In this document: piece after piece, positions 8,762-16,535 of the stretch
Layout of the letters: the number at the start of each line of letters is the position of its first letter
Numbering within the stretch: position 1 is the stretch's first letter
Source: an uncultured Sphingomonadaceae bacterium
GTDB taxonomy: Bacteria > Pseudomonadota > Alphaproteobacteria > Sphingomonadales > Sphingomonadaceae
Assembly (NCBI GenBank): GCA_947499255.1
Contig: CANMNF010000001.1
Location: 1,302,001-1,366,000, forward strand
Direction: 5' to 3'
Length of the DNA: 64,000 nucleotides
Translations under genes and position numbers: made by a program
Notes under the pieces: model-generated
What the model saw: only the letters and a program-made list of their open reading frames with translations
The model's database searches: none
Told to the model about the DNA's origin: nothing

Positions 8762-8778
8762 ATGGATGCCCCGCAAGG
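8762..8778. repeat. attL core, 17-bp direct repeat
   Basis: ATGGATGCCCCGCAAGG, identical to 19239-19255. It is a remnant of the tRNA-Gln 3' end (including CCA) left at the far end of the element. Bases on either side differ between the copies, which sets the core limits. Confidence 0.9.
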
Positions 8779-8814
8779 GCATAAACAACCGAGATAATAC
8801 AAACCACTTACAGC

Positions 8815-8874
8815 GTCTAACCGGCACATTGTCGCCACGGTTTCCTGCGGGTTACAGGTTCCGGCTGTCTAACC
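8815..8874. repeat. Two GTCTAACC repeats next to attL (candidate integrase arm sites)
   Basis: GTCTAACC occurs at 8815-8822 and 8867-8874, and again next to attR at 19167-19174, with GTCTAAC inverted at 19185-19191. Clustering of the same short word just inside both ends is the pattern of arm-type sites for a tyrosine integrase. Binding is inferred. Confidence 0.55.
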
Positions 8875-8998
8875 TTTTGTGGCCGCCACCGCGCCGCAAA
8901 ATAAAAGCGCCCGATCTGGCGGCAACCGGATCGAGCGCGGGCAATACCATCACGGCGGAATTGCAAGAGCAGCTTACCGGCAACGGGAGGGCGGCGCA

Positions 8999-10969
8999 AT
9001 GACAGATATTCATGCAATGGCTCGCCGTTATGGCGGGGAGGTATCGGGCGGGCAGGCCCTTATCCCTTCGATTGGCCATAGCAAGGCGGACAGGGGCACG
9101 GCGGTCAAGCCTGATCCGAATGCGCCAGATGGCTGCCTAGTCCATTGCTTCAATGGCGGCGATCCGCTGGCAGAAAAGGACCGGCTACGCGCCGATGGTT
9201 TCCTGCCAGAGCGCGAACAGCGCAAGAGCGGGAATGACGGCAAGACCGCTTGGCGCTGCACCGGCACTTATGAATATGACGATGGCGACGGGACAGTGAT
9301 CTATCGCACGCGGCGGCTCGAACGTCCCGGCAGCAAGAAGCGCTTTTCTGCCGAGCGGTTGGACGGCAAAGATTGGGTATCCGGCTTGGGAGACGTGGAG
9401 CGCCTGCCTTACCGTTTCACTGAGATTTGCATTGCAGCGGAACGTGCCCGCGAGGCTGGCGAGCGCGCGCCAGTGGTCTATTTCGCTGAAGGCGAGCGCA
9501 AGGCCGATAAGTTGGCAAGCTGGGGCTTTCTGGCCACCGCAATCGCCTTTGGCTGCAATGGCTGGCGCGATAGCTATGGTGAGGCGTTTGCAGAATCCAC
9601 CGTGATTATCTTGCCTGACAATGATGCACCCGGTCACAAGTTCGCGCAAACCGTGAAAGCGGGAATAGAGCAGCACGGCGGCACTGCCCATCTGATCGAG
9701 CTTCCCGATTTACCGGGCGGCGGCGATATCATGGATTGGGCAGGCACAGCGGACGATCTGCGCGCGCTGACTGACAAGGCTATTGCAGGAAACCTCTTGC
9801 CTATCCCTACGCTCGATCTTGCCGATCTGGCAGGGCGGCAGGCGAAGGCAAAGCAGTTCGTGATGGAGCGATTGGCTCCCAAAGCCGAAGTGACCTTGTT
9901 CACCGGCCCAGGAGGCGCAGGCAAGAGCCTATGGGCGCAACAGGCGGCAACCGCCTGCGCAGCGGCAATAGGTCGCTGCGTGGGCTTGAGCGTGCAACCC
10001 GGCGCTGCGATCTATCTCACCTGTGAGGATGATGCCGAGCAGCTTCACTGGCGGCAACAGCACCTATGCGCCGCAATGGGCGTGTCTATGGCTGATCTTG
10101 TTGGCAAGCTGCACTTGATCAGTTTGCGGGGCGCGCTCGATAACGATCTTTGCACTTTCGATCAGGACGGCACCTTGACCGCAACAGCGGCGTATCATCG
10201 GCTTGTCGCCATGATCAAGGCAACCGGCGCACAACTGGTGTTTCTGGATAACGTGGCGCACCTGTTCACCGGCAACGAGAACGACCGGGGCGAAGTCACC
10301 CGTTTTATAAACCTGCTGAGCAGGCTGGCAGGCGAAACAGGTGCAGCCGTTGTTTTGATTGGCCACCCCAATAAGAGCGGCGATGACTATTCCGGTTCGA
10401 CCGCTTGGCTCAATGCGGTGCGCTCGCAATTCACCATAGACTACGTGCGCGACAATGACGGCCATATCCTTGATCCCGATGCGCGCGCTCTCTCCACGGG
10501 CAAAGCCAACTACACGCGCAAGGGCGAAACAGCTCGCTTTCGCTGGCACGATTGGGCCTTCATTCTTGAGGATGATCTGCCCGATGATATCCGGGCCGAG
10601 TTGGCAGAAACGATCAAGGTGAGCAGCGAGAATGAGGCTTTCCTCGCCTGTCTCCGGGAGCGTGAACAGCAAGGCGAAGGGCGGCTTGTCGGGCCTTCGA
10701 GCGGGCCGAATTATGCCCCGTCGCAATTTGAAGGAATGCCCAAGGCAAAGGGCTTGAAAAGGGCTGCGCTCAAGCGCGCCATGGACCGGCTCTATGACAC
10801 TGGCAGGATCGAATCCTACACCTATCGCAACACCGCAAAAGGACGTGATGTGACAGTCATTCGAGAGGTACAAAACACCACCCCGAACGCATCCCCGAAC
10901 GCTTCCCGAACACCCCCGAACAGTCCGCCCGAACACCCCCCCGAACACACCATATATCTAAAGATATAA
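8999..10969 (+). CDS. Primase-helicase replication protein (Toprim + RecA-like ATPase)
   Basis: A 656-residue replication protein. An N-terminal zinc-ribbon-like region (about residues 30-100) precedes a Toprim domain (VVYFAEGERKADKL near 159-172, ILPDNDAPG near 204-212). A RepA/DnaB-type ATPase follows with Walker A GPGGAGKS at 303-310, Walker B LVFLDNVAH, and a sensor strand VVLIGHPNKSGDDYSGS. The C-terminal quarter contains a winged-helix-like region and a Pro/Asn-rich tail. I chose ATG 8999, which has GGGAGG eight bases upstream; the frame is open from a GTG at 8879 without a ribosome site. The role, inferred from domains, is replication of the excised element. Confidence 0.85.
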   Translation: MTDIHAMARRYGGEVSGGQALIPSIGHSKADRGTAVKPDPNAPDGCLVHCFNGGDPLAEKDRLRADGFLPEREQRKSGNDGKTAWRCTGTYEYDDGDGTVIYRTRRLERPGSKKRFSAERLDGKDWVSGLGDVERLPYRFTEICIAAERAREAGERAPVVYFAEGERKADKLASWGFLATAIAFGCNGWRDSYGEAFAESTVIILPDNDAPGHKFAQTVKAGIEQHGGTAHLIELPDLPGGGDIMDWAGTADDLRALTDKAIAGNLLPIPTLDLADLAGRQAKAKQFVMERLAPKAEVTLFTGPGGAGKSLWAQQAATACAAAIGRCVGLSVQPGAAIYLTCEDDAEQLHWRQQHLCAAMGVSMADLVGKLHLISLRGALDNDLCTFDQDGTLTATAAYHRLVAMIKATGAQLVFLDNVAHLFTGNENDRGEVTRFINLLSRLAGETGAAVVLIGHPNKSGDDYSGSTAWLNAVRSQFTIDYVRDNDGHILDPDARALSTGKANYTRKGETARFRWHDWAFILEDDLPDDIRAELAETIKVSSENEAFLACLREREQQGEGRLVGPSSGPNYAPSQFEGMPKAKGLKRAALKRAMDRLYDTGRIESYTYRNTAKGRDVTVIREVQNTTPNASPNASRTPPNSPPEHPPEHTIYLKI

Positions 10970-11066
10970 CGGGCGCGGCTCCTTCAGGGCCGCCCACGCC
11001 CGATGAAGATGGCTGGCATGGCGAAAGTCCTGCTCAGACAGCAACGCGATTGGCAGGTGGCCAGCG

Positions 11067-11285
11067 ATGACAGACCTTGCCGCCTACATCGCAGCTATGC
11101 CGGAAGATCAGCGGGCTGTTGCAATCGGAGTGCTCGATGCTGTGAGCCGCCCCATGACTGTTCGCGAGATTGAGCGGGCATTGCGTGCCAACGGCGTAAC
11201 ACGATCAAGAGCCATCAAGTTGGCGGGAACACTGAAACACTTTCACATCATCGCAGTTGCTGGACCGGAGGTGGCAAATGGCTGA
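11067..11285 (+). CDS. Small helical protein, possible winged helix
   Basis: A 72-residue protein, not recognised by name. Residues 28-60 (TVREIERALRANGVTRSRAI and following) look like a helix-turn-helix with a short wing (HIIAVAG). Its end overlaps the HNH nuclease start by eight bases. Position before HNH and terminase matches where related elements carry a small terminase subunit or packaging regulator, but the sequence alone does not show that function. Confidence 0.65.
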   Translation: MTDLAAYIAAMPEDQRAVAIGVLDAVSRPMTVREIERALRANGVTRSRAIKLAGTLKHFHIIAVAGPEVANG

Positions 11286-11673
11286 TTGGCCTTACAACAC
11301 CGCCCGATGGCAACGCTTGCGCACTGCCAAGCTCAATGCCGAGCCGTTCTGCGAGGGCTGCGCAGCAATGGGCAATCCTCATGTCATCGCCAACACTGTC
11401 GATCACCGCACGCCTATTCGCGATGGCGGCCCTGCCTTCCCCGGACTCGATGGCCTCGCCAGCTATTGCCCCTCATGCCACGGTGCCAAGACCGCAAGAG
11501 GCAGTGAGGCTGGCGCGGTGAAGTCGAGCAAGCCCCGCCGAGGATGTGATGCCGATGGCAACCCGCTTGATCCAGCGCACCCGTGGCGAGAAAAATCGCT
11601 CAGGGCTGGCAGCATAAGACCGACACCCGTCCCGAAAAATCAATTAGTTTCTGAAAGCAACCGAAATGGGTAA
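11278..11673 (+). CDS. HNH endonuclease
   Basis: A 131-residue HNH nuclease. The core includes CEGCAAMGN, the catalytic VDHRTPIRDGG and the second metal knuckle YCPSCHGAK, with basic residues in the C-terminal third. HNH proteins beside the large terminase are needed for cos-type packaging in HK97-like phages and occur in the packaging module of cf-PICIs. ATG 11278 follows a strong GGAGGT site. It overlaps the previous gene by eight bases and the terminase start by eight. Confidence 0.88.
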   Translation: MADWPYNTARWQRLRTAKLNAEPFCEGCAAMGNPHVIANTVDHRTPIRDGGPAFPGLDGLASYCPSCHGAKTARGSEAGAVKSSKPRRGCDADGNPLDPAHPWREKSLRAGSIRPTPVPKNQLVSESNRNG

Positions 11674-13261
11674 GCGTGGCCCCGGTGCTGGCAAGCTGCG
11701 TGCAGCTGCGAAGGCTTATGACGAAGCCTCCTTTGTCGCGCACCCTTGGGACAAGGATGGGATGCCGGAAGCTGAGAAGGTTTTGGCATTCCTGGAGACA
11801 TTGCCAATCGTGTCAGGCTTGAAGGCTGGTGAGACGCTGGAGCTGCTGGAGTTTCAGCGGCAATTCGTCATGGGCGTATATGGCCCGCGTGATGATGCGG
11901 GCGGGCGTATGGTGCGATTGGCTGCGCTCAGTCTGGCGCGGGGCAACGGCAAGAGCTCCTTGCTGTCTGGCCTATCGTTGGCGCACCTGCTTGGCCCCTG
12001 TCTGGAGCCGTATGGGGAATGCTATGCGGCGGCGCTCGACCGGGAGCAGGCGGGCGTCCTGTATCACCAGACGCGGGCTTACATCGAAGCCACGCCTTGG
12101 ATGGCCGCGCGGGTGAATATCAAGGATTGGCACAAGGAAGTCATAGACGAGGAAAGCAATTCGCGATGGCGGGCGCTCACCAGTGATGCACGCAAGGCGC
12201 ACGGCCTCGCCCCTTCCTTCTGGGTTGCGGATGAAGTCGCGCAATGGCGCAGCCGGGAGCTGTGGGACAATCTGGCGACCGGCATGGGCAAGCGCGAAGC
12301 GGCGCTAGGCGTTACGATCAGCACGCAGGCCGCCGATGATCTGCACTTTTTCAGCGAGATGCTGGACGCAGAGCCGGTGCCCACCGTCTACACGCAGTTG
12401 CACGCGGCGGAGGATGATTGCGCGCTCGATGACTGCGAAGCATGGCAGGCGGCGAACCCGGCGCTGGGCACGTTCCTTAATGCCGAGCAATTTGCCGATG
12501 CAGCGGCACGGGCCATGCGTTCGCCTTCATTCGAGCCGAGCTTTCGCCTGTTGCAGCTCAATCAGCGGGTGGCGGCGGAGGGACGGTTCATCGAGCAAGC
12601 GGATTGGGATGCCAATGCTGAGCCGTTCGACGCAACCGAGCTGGAAGGCGAGAGATGCTTTGGCGGATTGGATCTGTCGAGCACGCGCGATCTAACCGCC
12701 CTCGCCCTATACTTTCCCGATCATGGCAAGGTGCTGGTGTGGCACTGGTTTCCTGCTGATACGATTGCGAAGCGGGTCGAGACAGACCGCGTGCCCTATG
12801 ACCGCTGGGCCGCCGATGGCTGGGCTGAGACAACCGTCGGCAATGCCCGCGATGATCTGGCCATTGCGCTCCAGCTTGCAGACATTCGCAGCCGGTATGA
12901 TGTGCAGGGGATAGCCTTCGACCGCTGGCAAATGGCACGCTTGAACAAGCTGCTGTCAGATGAGGGAATCGATTTGCCGATGCAGGATTTTGTCCCCGGC
13001 TTCAAAAGCTATGCGGCGGCAGTGGATGCCTTCGAGACGGCGCTGCTGGGCCGCAAGATGCGGCACAATGGCAACCCGCTGCTGCGCTGGCAGGCGGGCA
13101 ATGTGATCGTGGAAAGCGACCCTGCGGGCAACCGCAAGCCGACCAAGGCCAAGAGCCTTGACCGGGTTGACGGGATTATTTCCTGCATCATGGCCTGCGG
13201 TATCGCAGCGACCGAGCAAGGCCCGGAAGTCTATCGCGGCGAGGGGGTGATGTGGGTTTAA
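11666..13261 (+). CDS. Phage terminase large subunit (HK97-like, Terminase_1)
   Basis: A 531-residue DNA-packaging motor. The ATPase half has Walker A-like ARGNGKSS (91-98) and Walker B WVADE (186-190), with the coupling motif in TISTQAADD. The nuclease half shows GGLDLSSTRDLTAL and the late acidic RVDGIISCI. Length and motif spacing are those of full, active terminases. No small terminase gene is found immediately upstream, where it usually lies; HNH occupies that position. The 3' end overlaps the convergent 77-aa gene by four bases. Confidence 0.93.
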   Translation: MGKRGPGAGKLRAAAKAYDEASFVAHPWDKDGMPEAEKVLAFLETLPIVSGLKAGETLELLEFQRQFVMGVYGPRDDAGGRMVRLAALSLARGNGKSSLLSGLSLAHLLGPCLEPYGECYAAALDREQAGVLYHQTRAYIEATPWMAARVNIKDWHKEVIDEESNSRWRALTSDARKAHGLAPSFWVADEVAQWRSRELWDNLATGMGKREAALGVTISTQAADDLHFFSEMLDAEPVPTVYTQLHAAEDDCALDDCEAWQAANPALGTFLNAEQFADAAARAMRSPSFEPSFRLLQLNQRVAAEGRFIEQADWDANAEPFDATELEGERCFGGLDLSSTRDLTALALYFPDHGKVLVWHWFPADTIAKRVETDRVPYDRWAADGWAETTVGNARDDLAIALQLADIRSRYDVQGIAFDRWQMARLNKLLSDEGIDLPMQDFVPGFKSYAAAVDAFETALLGRKMRHNGNPLLRWQAGNVIVESDPAGNRKPTKAKSLDRVDGIISCIMACGIAATEQGPEVYRGEGVMWV

Positions 13262-13491
13262 GCGATAGGTGGGGCCTCGGCGTATGTCCGTTTGCCGCCC
13301 CCGTAGCTGCAGTGGACATTTACGCTGTGGAAACTTCCATCGGCATTTGCGTAAATCTCTACTTCTTCAACAATTTGCTTGTTCTCTCCACCGGCCAAAG
13401 TCATCACAATAAAGTCACCAGCACGAGGGATCATTGGCCAGTCTTGCGTAAGGCCACGCGGATAGTCTTCGCTGTATAGTGTTACTTGCAT
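13258..13491 (-). CDS. Opposite-strand orphan protein in the element
   Basis: A 77-residue protein with balanced composition (contains IPRAGDFIVMTLAGGENKQI and a Gly-rich tail), not recognised. It is the only minus-strand gene in the element. GGA lies about eight bases before ATG 13491. Such inverted single genes between structural modules are often accessory 'moron' genes (immunity, defence or helper interference), but nothing in the sequence shows which. Confidence 0.6.
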   Translation of the reverse strand: MQVTLYSEDYPRGLTQDWPMIPRAGDFIVMTLAGGENKQIVEEVEIYANADGSFHSVNVHCSYGGGKRTYAEAPPIA

Positions 13492-13590
13492 TGACCTAAT
13501 TCCTCTTCTGTGCCCATATGAGAGCGAGACGACCCGGCGCTACCAACGCCGAGCCGCCTCTGACCACAACCGATCCTTAGGAGATCAATC

Positions 13591-13977
13591 ATGGCTAAGC
13601 ACTTTCTACGGGGGGAATCCGTCCCCGTCATCCTTCCCGATAATCTTATCAACGCGGCGGCATTGCTGGCACAGGTCAATCGTGACCAGATTGCGCAGAC
13701 AATCGAATTGCTGGTTGCCTTCCTGGACGTGACAGACGCCGATCCCGAAGCCGAAGTCACGCGGGCCGAAGACGACTTTGTAACCCTTCCCCCCGGCATA
13801 GACTACGGCCCCGGCTGCGCTCTGAGCGATGCGGGCGGCGGCAACGATGCCGAAGACGATCACTGCCTGTCGCCAGCGGCCATGGAGAGCGCGTTACGCG
13901 GTGCAGGCTGCGCAGTGGCCGATCCGGGCGGCTGCGAGCATGATGGGCGCGAACCTGCATACCACGACGAAGCCTAA
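13591..13977 (+). CDS. Acidic hypothetical phage protein
   Basis: A 128-residue acidic protein. The N-terminal half is helical (LLAQVNRDQIAQTIELLVAF); the C-terminal half is rich in Asp, Gly and Ala, with short motifs such as DPGGCEHDGRE. AGGAG precedes the ATG at a good distance. Similar Asp/Glu-rich small proteins occur in alphaproteobacterial prophages, without known function. It could be a DNA-mimic-like protein, but that is speculation from charge alone. Confidence 0.65.
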   Translation: MAKHFLRGESVPVILPDNLINAAALLAQVNRDQIAQTIELLVAFLDVTDADPEAEVTRAEDDFVTLPPGIDYGPGCALSDAGGGNDAEDDHCLSPAAMESALRGAGCAVADPGGCEHDGREPAYHDEA

Positions 13978-14050
13978 CTCTCTCCCCGGCTTTGGCGGGC
14001 CGCTGGCCACGGCTTGCGACTTGGCCAAAGCGAGATGTTCACAGGGCACT

Positions 14051-14103
14051 TTCTTATTGCAAGAAAAGTGCTTGCGTTATCCTGTTTCTTATGCCAAGAA
14101 AAG
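14051..14103. promoter_or_regulatory. Two 18-bp dyad repeats at the regulator promoter
   Basis: TTCTTATTGCAAGAAAAG (14051-14068) and TTCTTATGCCAAGAAAAG (14086-14103) match at 16 of 18 bases, 35 bases apart, and each contains the inverted repeat TTCTT-N5-AAGAA. They flank the likely promoter and cover the 14091 start codon of the regulator, the arrangement of an autoregulated operator. Confidence 0.65.
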
Positions 14104-14618
14104 ATATGCCATCGACGCGCGACTTTGACAGATTCGACATGACCGCCGCTGAGCTGGTGAAAATGACCCGCGCAAGCGAAGGAATTAAGCTGGTGCATAA
14201 CCTGACTGACCGGGGAATCATCCCTTTCCGCAAGGATGGACGGTCGCGGCTGTATTCATTCGCAAGCGTGCTGGCGTTCGACACCATGCTTCGCGCTCGC
14301 GGCGTGGGCCTTGGCCTGCATGAAGGGGCAAAGCTCGCTGATCGAGTCATCGCCCGCGCCAAAGAGAGAGTTGCAGATCTCTACATCGATCTGCGGGTAA
14401 TAAAGGGGCATGAATGGTTGATCTATGCTTTCGACCGGGAGGTCGATCCGCCTCACCTGCAAGCCTTTATTGTAACCGGTGATCAGAAAATTGCCGATAT
14501 CCAGCTTACCACGGTATCTGGCTGGCCAAGCGACGTCACAAGCGTTTTCCCGATTGACCGTGTGATATGGGAATGTGCCGATTCGTATGATCGGCACCGG
14601 AAAGAAAAGGATTCATGA
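14091..14618 (+). CDS. MerR-like transcriptional regulator of the element
   Basis: A 175-residue protein with an N-terminal winged helix-turn-helix of MerR type: MTAAELVKMTRASEGIKLVH, then a basic hairpin around FRKDGRSRLYSF, then a helix with an aromatic-poor effector half. It is the only regulator seen in the element, so it probably controls the capsid genes that follow it. The start is ATG 14091 or ATG 14106. The second is attractive because the 14086-14103 dyad would then lie wholly upstream; neither has a clear ribosome site. Its TGA overlaps the next ATG. Confidence 0.75.
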   Translation: MPRKDMPSTRDFDRFDMTAAELVKMTRASEGIKLVHNLTDRGIIPFRKDGRSRLYSFASVLAFDTMLRARGVGLGLHEGAKLADRVIARAKERVADLYIDLRVIKGHEWLIYAFDREVDPPHLQAFIVTGDQKIADIQLTTVSGWPSDVTSVFPIDRVIWECADSYDRHRKEKDS

Positions 14619-14770
14619 AATCGCCTTCCCCCAAGGCGTTCCCTGCCAAGTCTGGCAACGGGATAGCAGTGCATCGCAAGGGGGGCAAACCCGCCAACGT
14701 CGCGAGACAGTCGGCAATCTCAGTGCTGGGGACCGTGACCCCGGCCAGACAGAAGGATATTTACCAATGA
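14615..14770 (+). CDS. 51-aa protein between regulator and capsid gene
   Basis: A small basic protein beginning MKSPSPKAFPAKSGNGIAV and ending in ARQKDIYQ. It is supported by gene fit: AAAAGG precedes the ATG, the ATG overlaps the regulator stop by four bases, and its own TGA overlaps the capsid ATG (ATGA), so it bridges two genes by translational coupling. It lies in the place of a scaffold or capsid-associated protein, but it is short and no family was recognised. Confidence 0.6.
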   Translation: MKSPSPKAFPAKSGNGIAVHRKGGKPANVARQSAISVLGTVTPARQKDIYQ

Positions 14771-15993
14771 AAACTGCGGACCTTATGGAACAGCGAGCGG
14801 CCATTGTGGACCGCATGAACGCTGCACACAAAGCCGACGACGATCAGGCATTTGGCACTGCTGAAACTGATCTGCGCGCGCTTGATGGCAAGATCGAGCG
14901 CCAGCGCAAGATCGATCAGGCCGAGCGCCAAGAGACTGGCAAGCCTATCAGCGGCGATACCAAGCTCGATACCGAGCTGCGCAGCAAGTTCAGCGTCACG
15001 CGGGCAATCGCTCACGCCGCCGGCCTTGATGTCGATGCAGGCTTTGAGCGCGAGATGCAGACCGAATTGGCCAAGCGTGCCGGGCGAAGCGCAGAAGGTG
15101 TTTTCATTCCGGCAGAAGTGTTTGAGAAACGCGCATTGACCACATCGGCAGGAGGCGAGCTGGTTCCTACCGATCACCGCCCCGATCAGTATATCTCGGC
15201 ACTGACAGCATCGTCTGTTGTGCGCGGCATGGGTGCCCGTGTGCTCAATGGCCTGACCGGCAACATCACCATCCCGCGTGAAACCGGCGCGCCCGCAATC
15301 GGCTGGGTGGCAGAGAACGCCGCCCTTTCGAGCGATGATGCCGACTTCGACAACGTGACCCTTTCCCCAAAGCACGCTGGTGCATTGTCGGAATGGTCAC
15401 GCAACATGCTCTTGCAGGCTTCGCCCGATGTTGAGCAGCTTTTGCGCGATATGCTTGCCCGCGATCTGGCAACCGCAATTGACCGCGCTGCGATCCAAGG
15501 TGGCGGCACAAATGAACCGGACGGCGTTCTGGCCACCACTGGCATTCAGACCGAAGCCTATGGCACATCGCTTTTCGCAACGAGCGCAGAAGCAATTGCA
15601 AAGGCCGATATTGCCAATGTTGGCACGGCACGGCGCAGCTTCCTGTCGAGCAATGATGTGAAGAAAATCGCCATGCTGGCGCAGGACGCGAACGACCTGC
15701 CTATCGGCGTTGGCACCATCTTCCACAATGAGGCGACCACCTTCACCAATCAGGTGCCTACAGACCTTGGCGGCGGCAATGACGAGCACGCTTTGATCTA
15801 CGGCGATTGGAGCGAGTTGATGATTGGCGTCTGGAGCGAGATCGACCTGCTGGTCAATCCGTTCGAAAGCACGGCCTATTCCAAAGGCAATGTCATGATC
15901 CGCGCAATGGCGACTGTCGATTGTGCGGTTCGTCATCCGGCGGCATTTGTTTCTGTAACTGGCGTTACTGCCAGCGCAGCGGGCATCGCCTAA
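14767..15993 (+). CDS. HK97-family major capsid protein
   Basis: A 408-residue major capsid protein. Residues 1-105 form a charged, helical delta/scaffold-like region starting MKTADLMEQRAAIVDRMNAA that a protease would remove. The HK97 fold follows with hallmark strands such as TIPRETGAPAIGWVAENA, the AIDRAAIQGGGTNEPDGVLA loop and a C-terminal HPAAFVSVTGVT. ATG 14767 has AAGGA upstream; the open frame before it belongs to the preceding small gene. The protease gene starts on the last base of the stop codon. Confidence 0.93.
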   Translation: MKTADLMEQRAAIVDRMNAAHKADDDQAFGTAETDLRALDGKIERQRKIDQAERQETGKPISGDTKLDTELRSKFSVTRAIAHAAGLDVDAGFEREMQTELAKRAGRSAEGVFIPAEVFEKRALTTSAGGELVPTDHRPDQYISALTASSVVRGMGARVLNGLTGNITIPRETGAPAIGWVAENAALSSDDADFDNVTLSPKHAGALSEWSRNMLLQASPDVEQLLRDMLARDLATAIDRAAIQGGGTNEPDGVLATTGIQTEAYGTSLFATSAEAIAKADIANVGTARRSFLSSNDVKKIAMLAQDANDLPIGVGTIFHNEATTFTNQVPTDLGGGNDEHALIYGDWSELMIGVWSEIDLLVNPFESTAYSKGNVMIRAMATVDCAVRHPAAFVSVTGVTASAAGIA

Positions 15994-16535
15994 TGGGCGC
16001 CGCGGCAACCCTTGAACGGCGTTTCGCAAGTCAATTGCGCAGCGCCGGGAGCCGTATCACGGGCTATGCCGCCACGTTCGCTACAGAAGCGGATTTGGGC
16101 GCGTTCCGGGAACGAATTTTGCCGGGTGCATTCCGGGGCGCGCTCAATAACGATATCCTTGCTTTGCTGGACCATGACACGGGCAAAGTGCTTGGGCGCA
16201 CGCGCACCGGCACGCTCCAGCTTCGCGAGGATGACAAAGGCTTGGCCTTTACGCTCGACGTGCCTGACACGGCTGCGGGGCGGGATGTTCTCGCCCTTGC
16301 CGCACGCGGCGATCTTGGCGGCATGAGCTTTGGCTTCAAGGTGCCCGCTGGTGGCGAGACTTGGGACGGCGACACGCGGACCCTGCAAACCATCGATCTG
16401 CGCGAAATCAGCGTTGTCAGTGCATGGCCAGCTTATGAGGGCACCGAGATTGCCTTGAGGGCCATGCAGCACCACACGGGCGCTCAGCGGCGTGCAAGGG
16501 CGATCAGGCTGGCGGAGGCGCGCGCATGGGCATGA
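15993..16535 (+). CDS. HK97-family prohead protease
   Basis: A 180-residue serine protease of the HK97 prohead (S78) family that trims the capsid N-terminus during maturation. The catalytic His lies in ILALLDHDTGKVLGRT and the Ser in GDLGGMSFGFKV, with the conserved ISVVSAWPAYEGTEIAL near the C-terminus. It begins at the overlapping base of the capsid stop and overlaps the portal start by ten bases. The order capsid then protease is the reverse of the usual HK97 module. Confidence 0.9.
   Translation: MGAAATLERRFASQLRSAGSRITGYAATFATEADLGAFRERILPGAFRGALNNDILALLDHDTGKVLGRTRTGTLQLREDDKGLAFTLDVPDTAAGRDVLALAARGDLGGMSFGFKVPAGGETWDGDTRTLQTIDLREISVVSAWPAYEGTEIALRAMQHHTGAQRRARAIRLAEARAWA

Noticed and set aside
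8766-9002. Small plus-strand frame ending in an ATGA overlap with the primase start
   Set aside because: The overlap is suggestive, but the only ATG lies inside the attL core, other starts are TTG without a ribosome site, and the product (rich in Arg and Pro, then RKIKAPDLAATGSSAGN) matched nothing I know. It may be a short peptide starting at TTG 8877; not strong enough to list.
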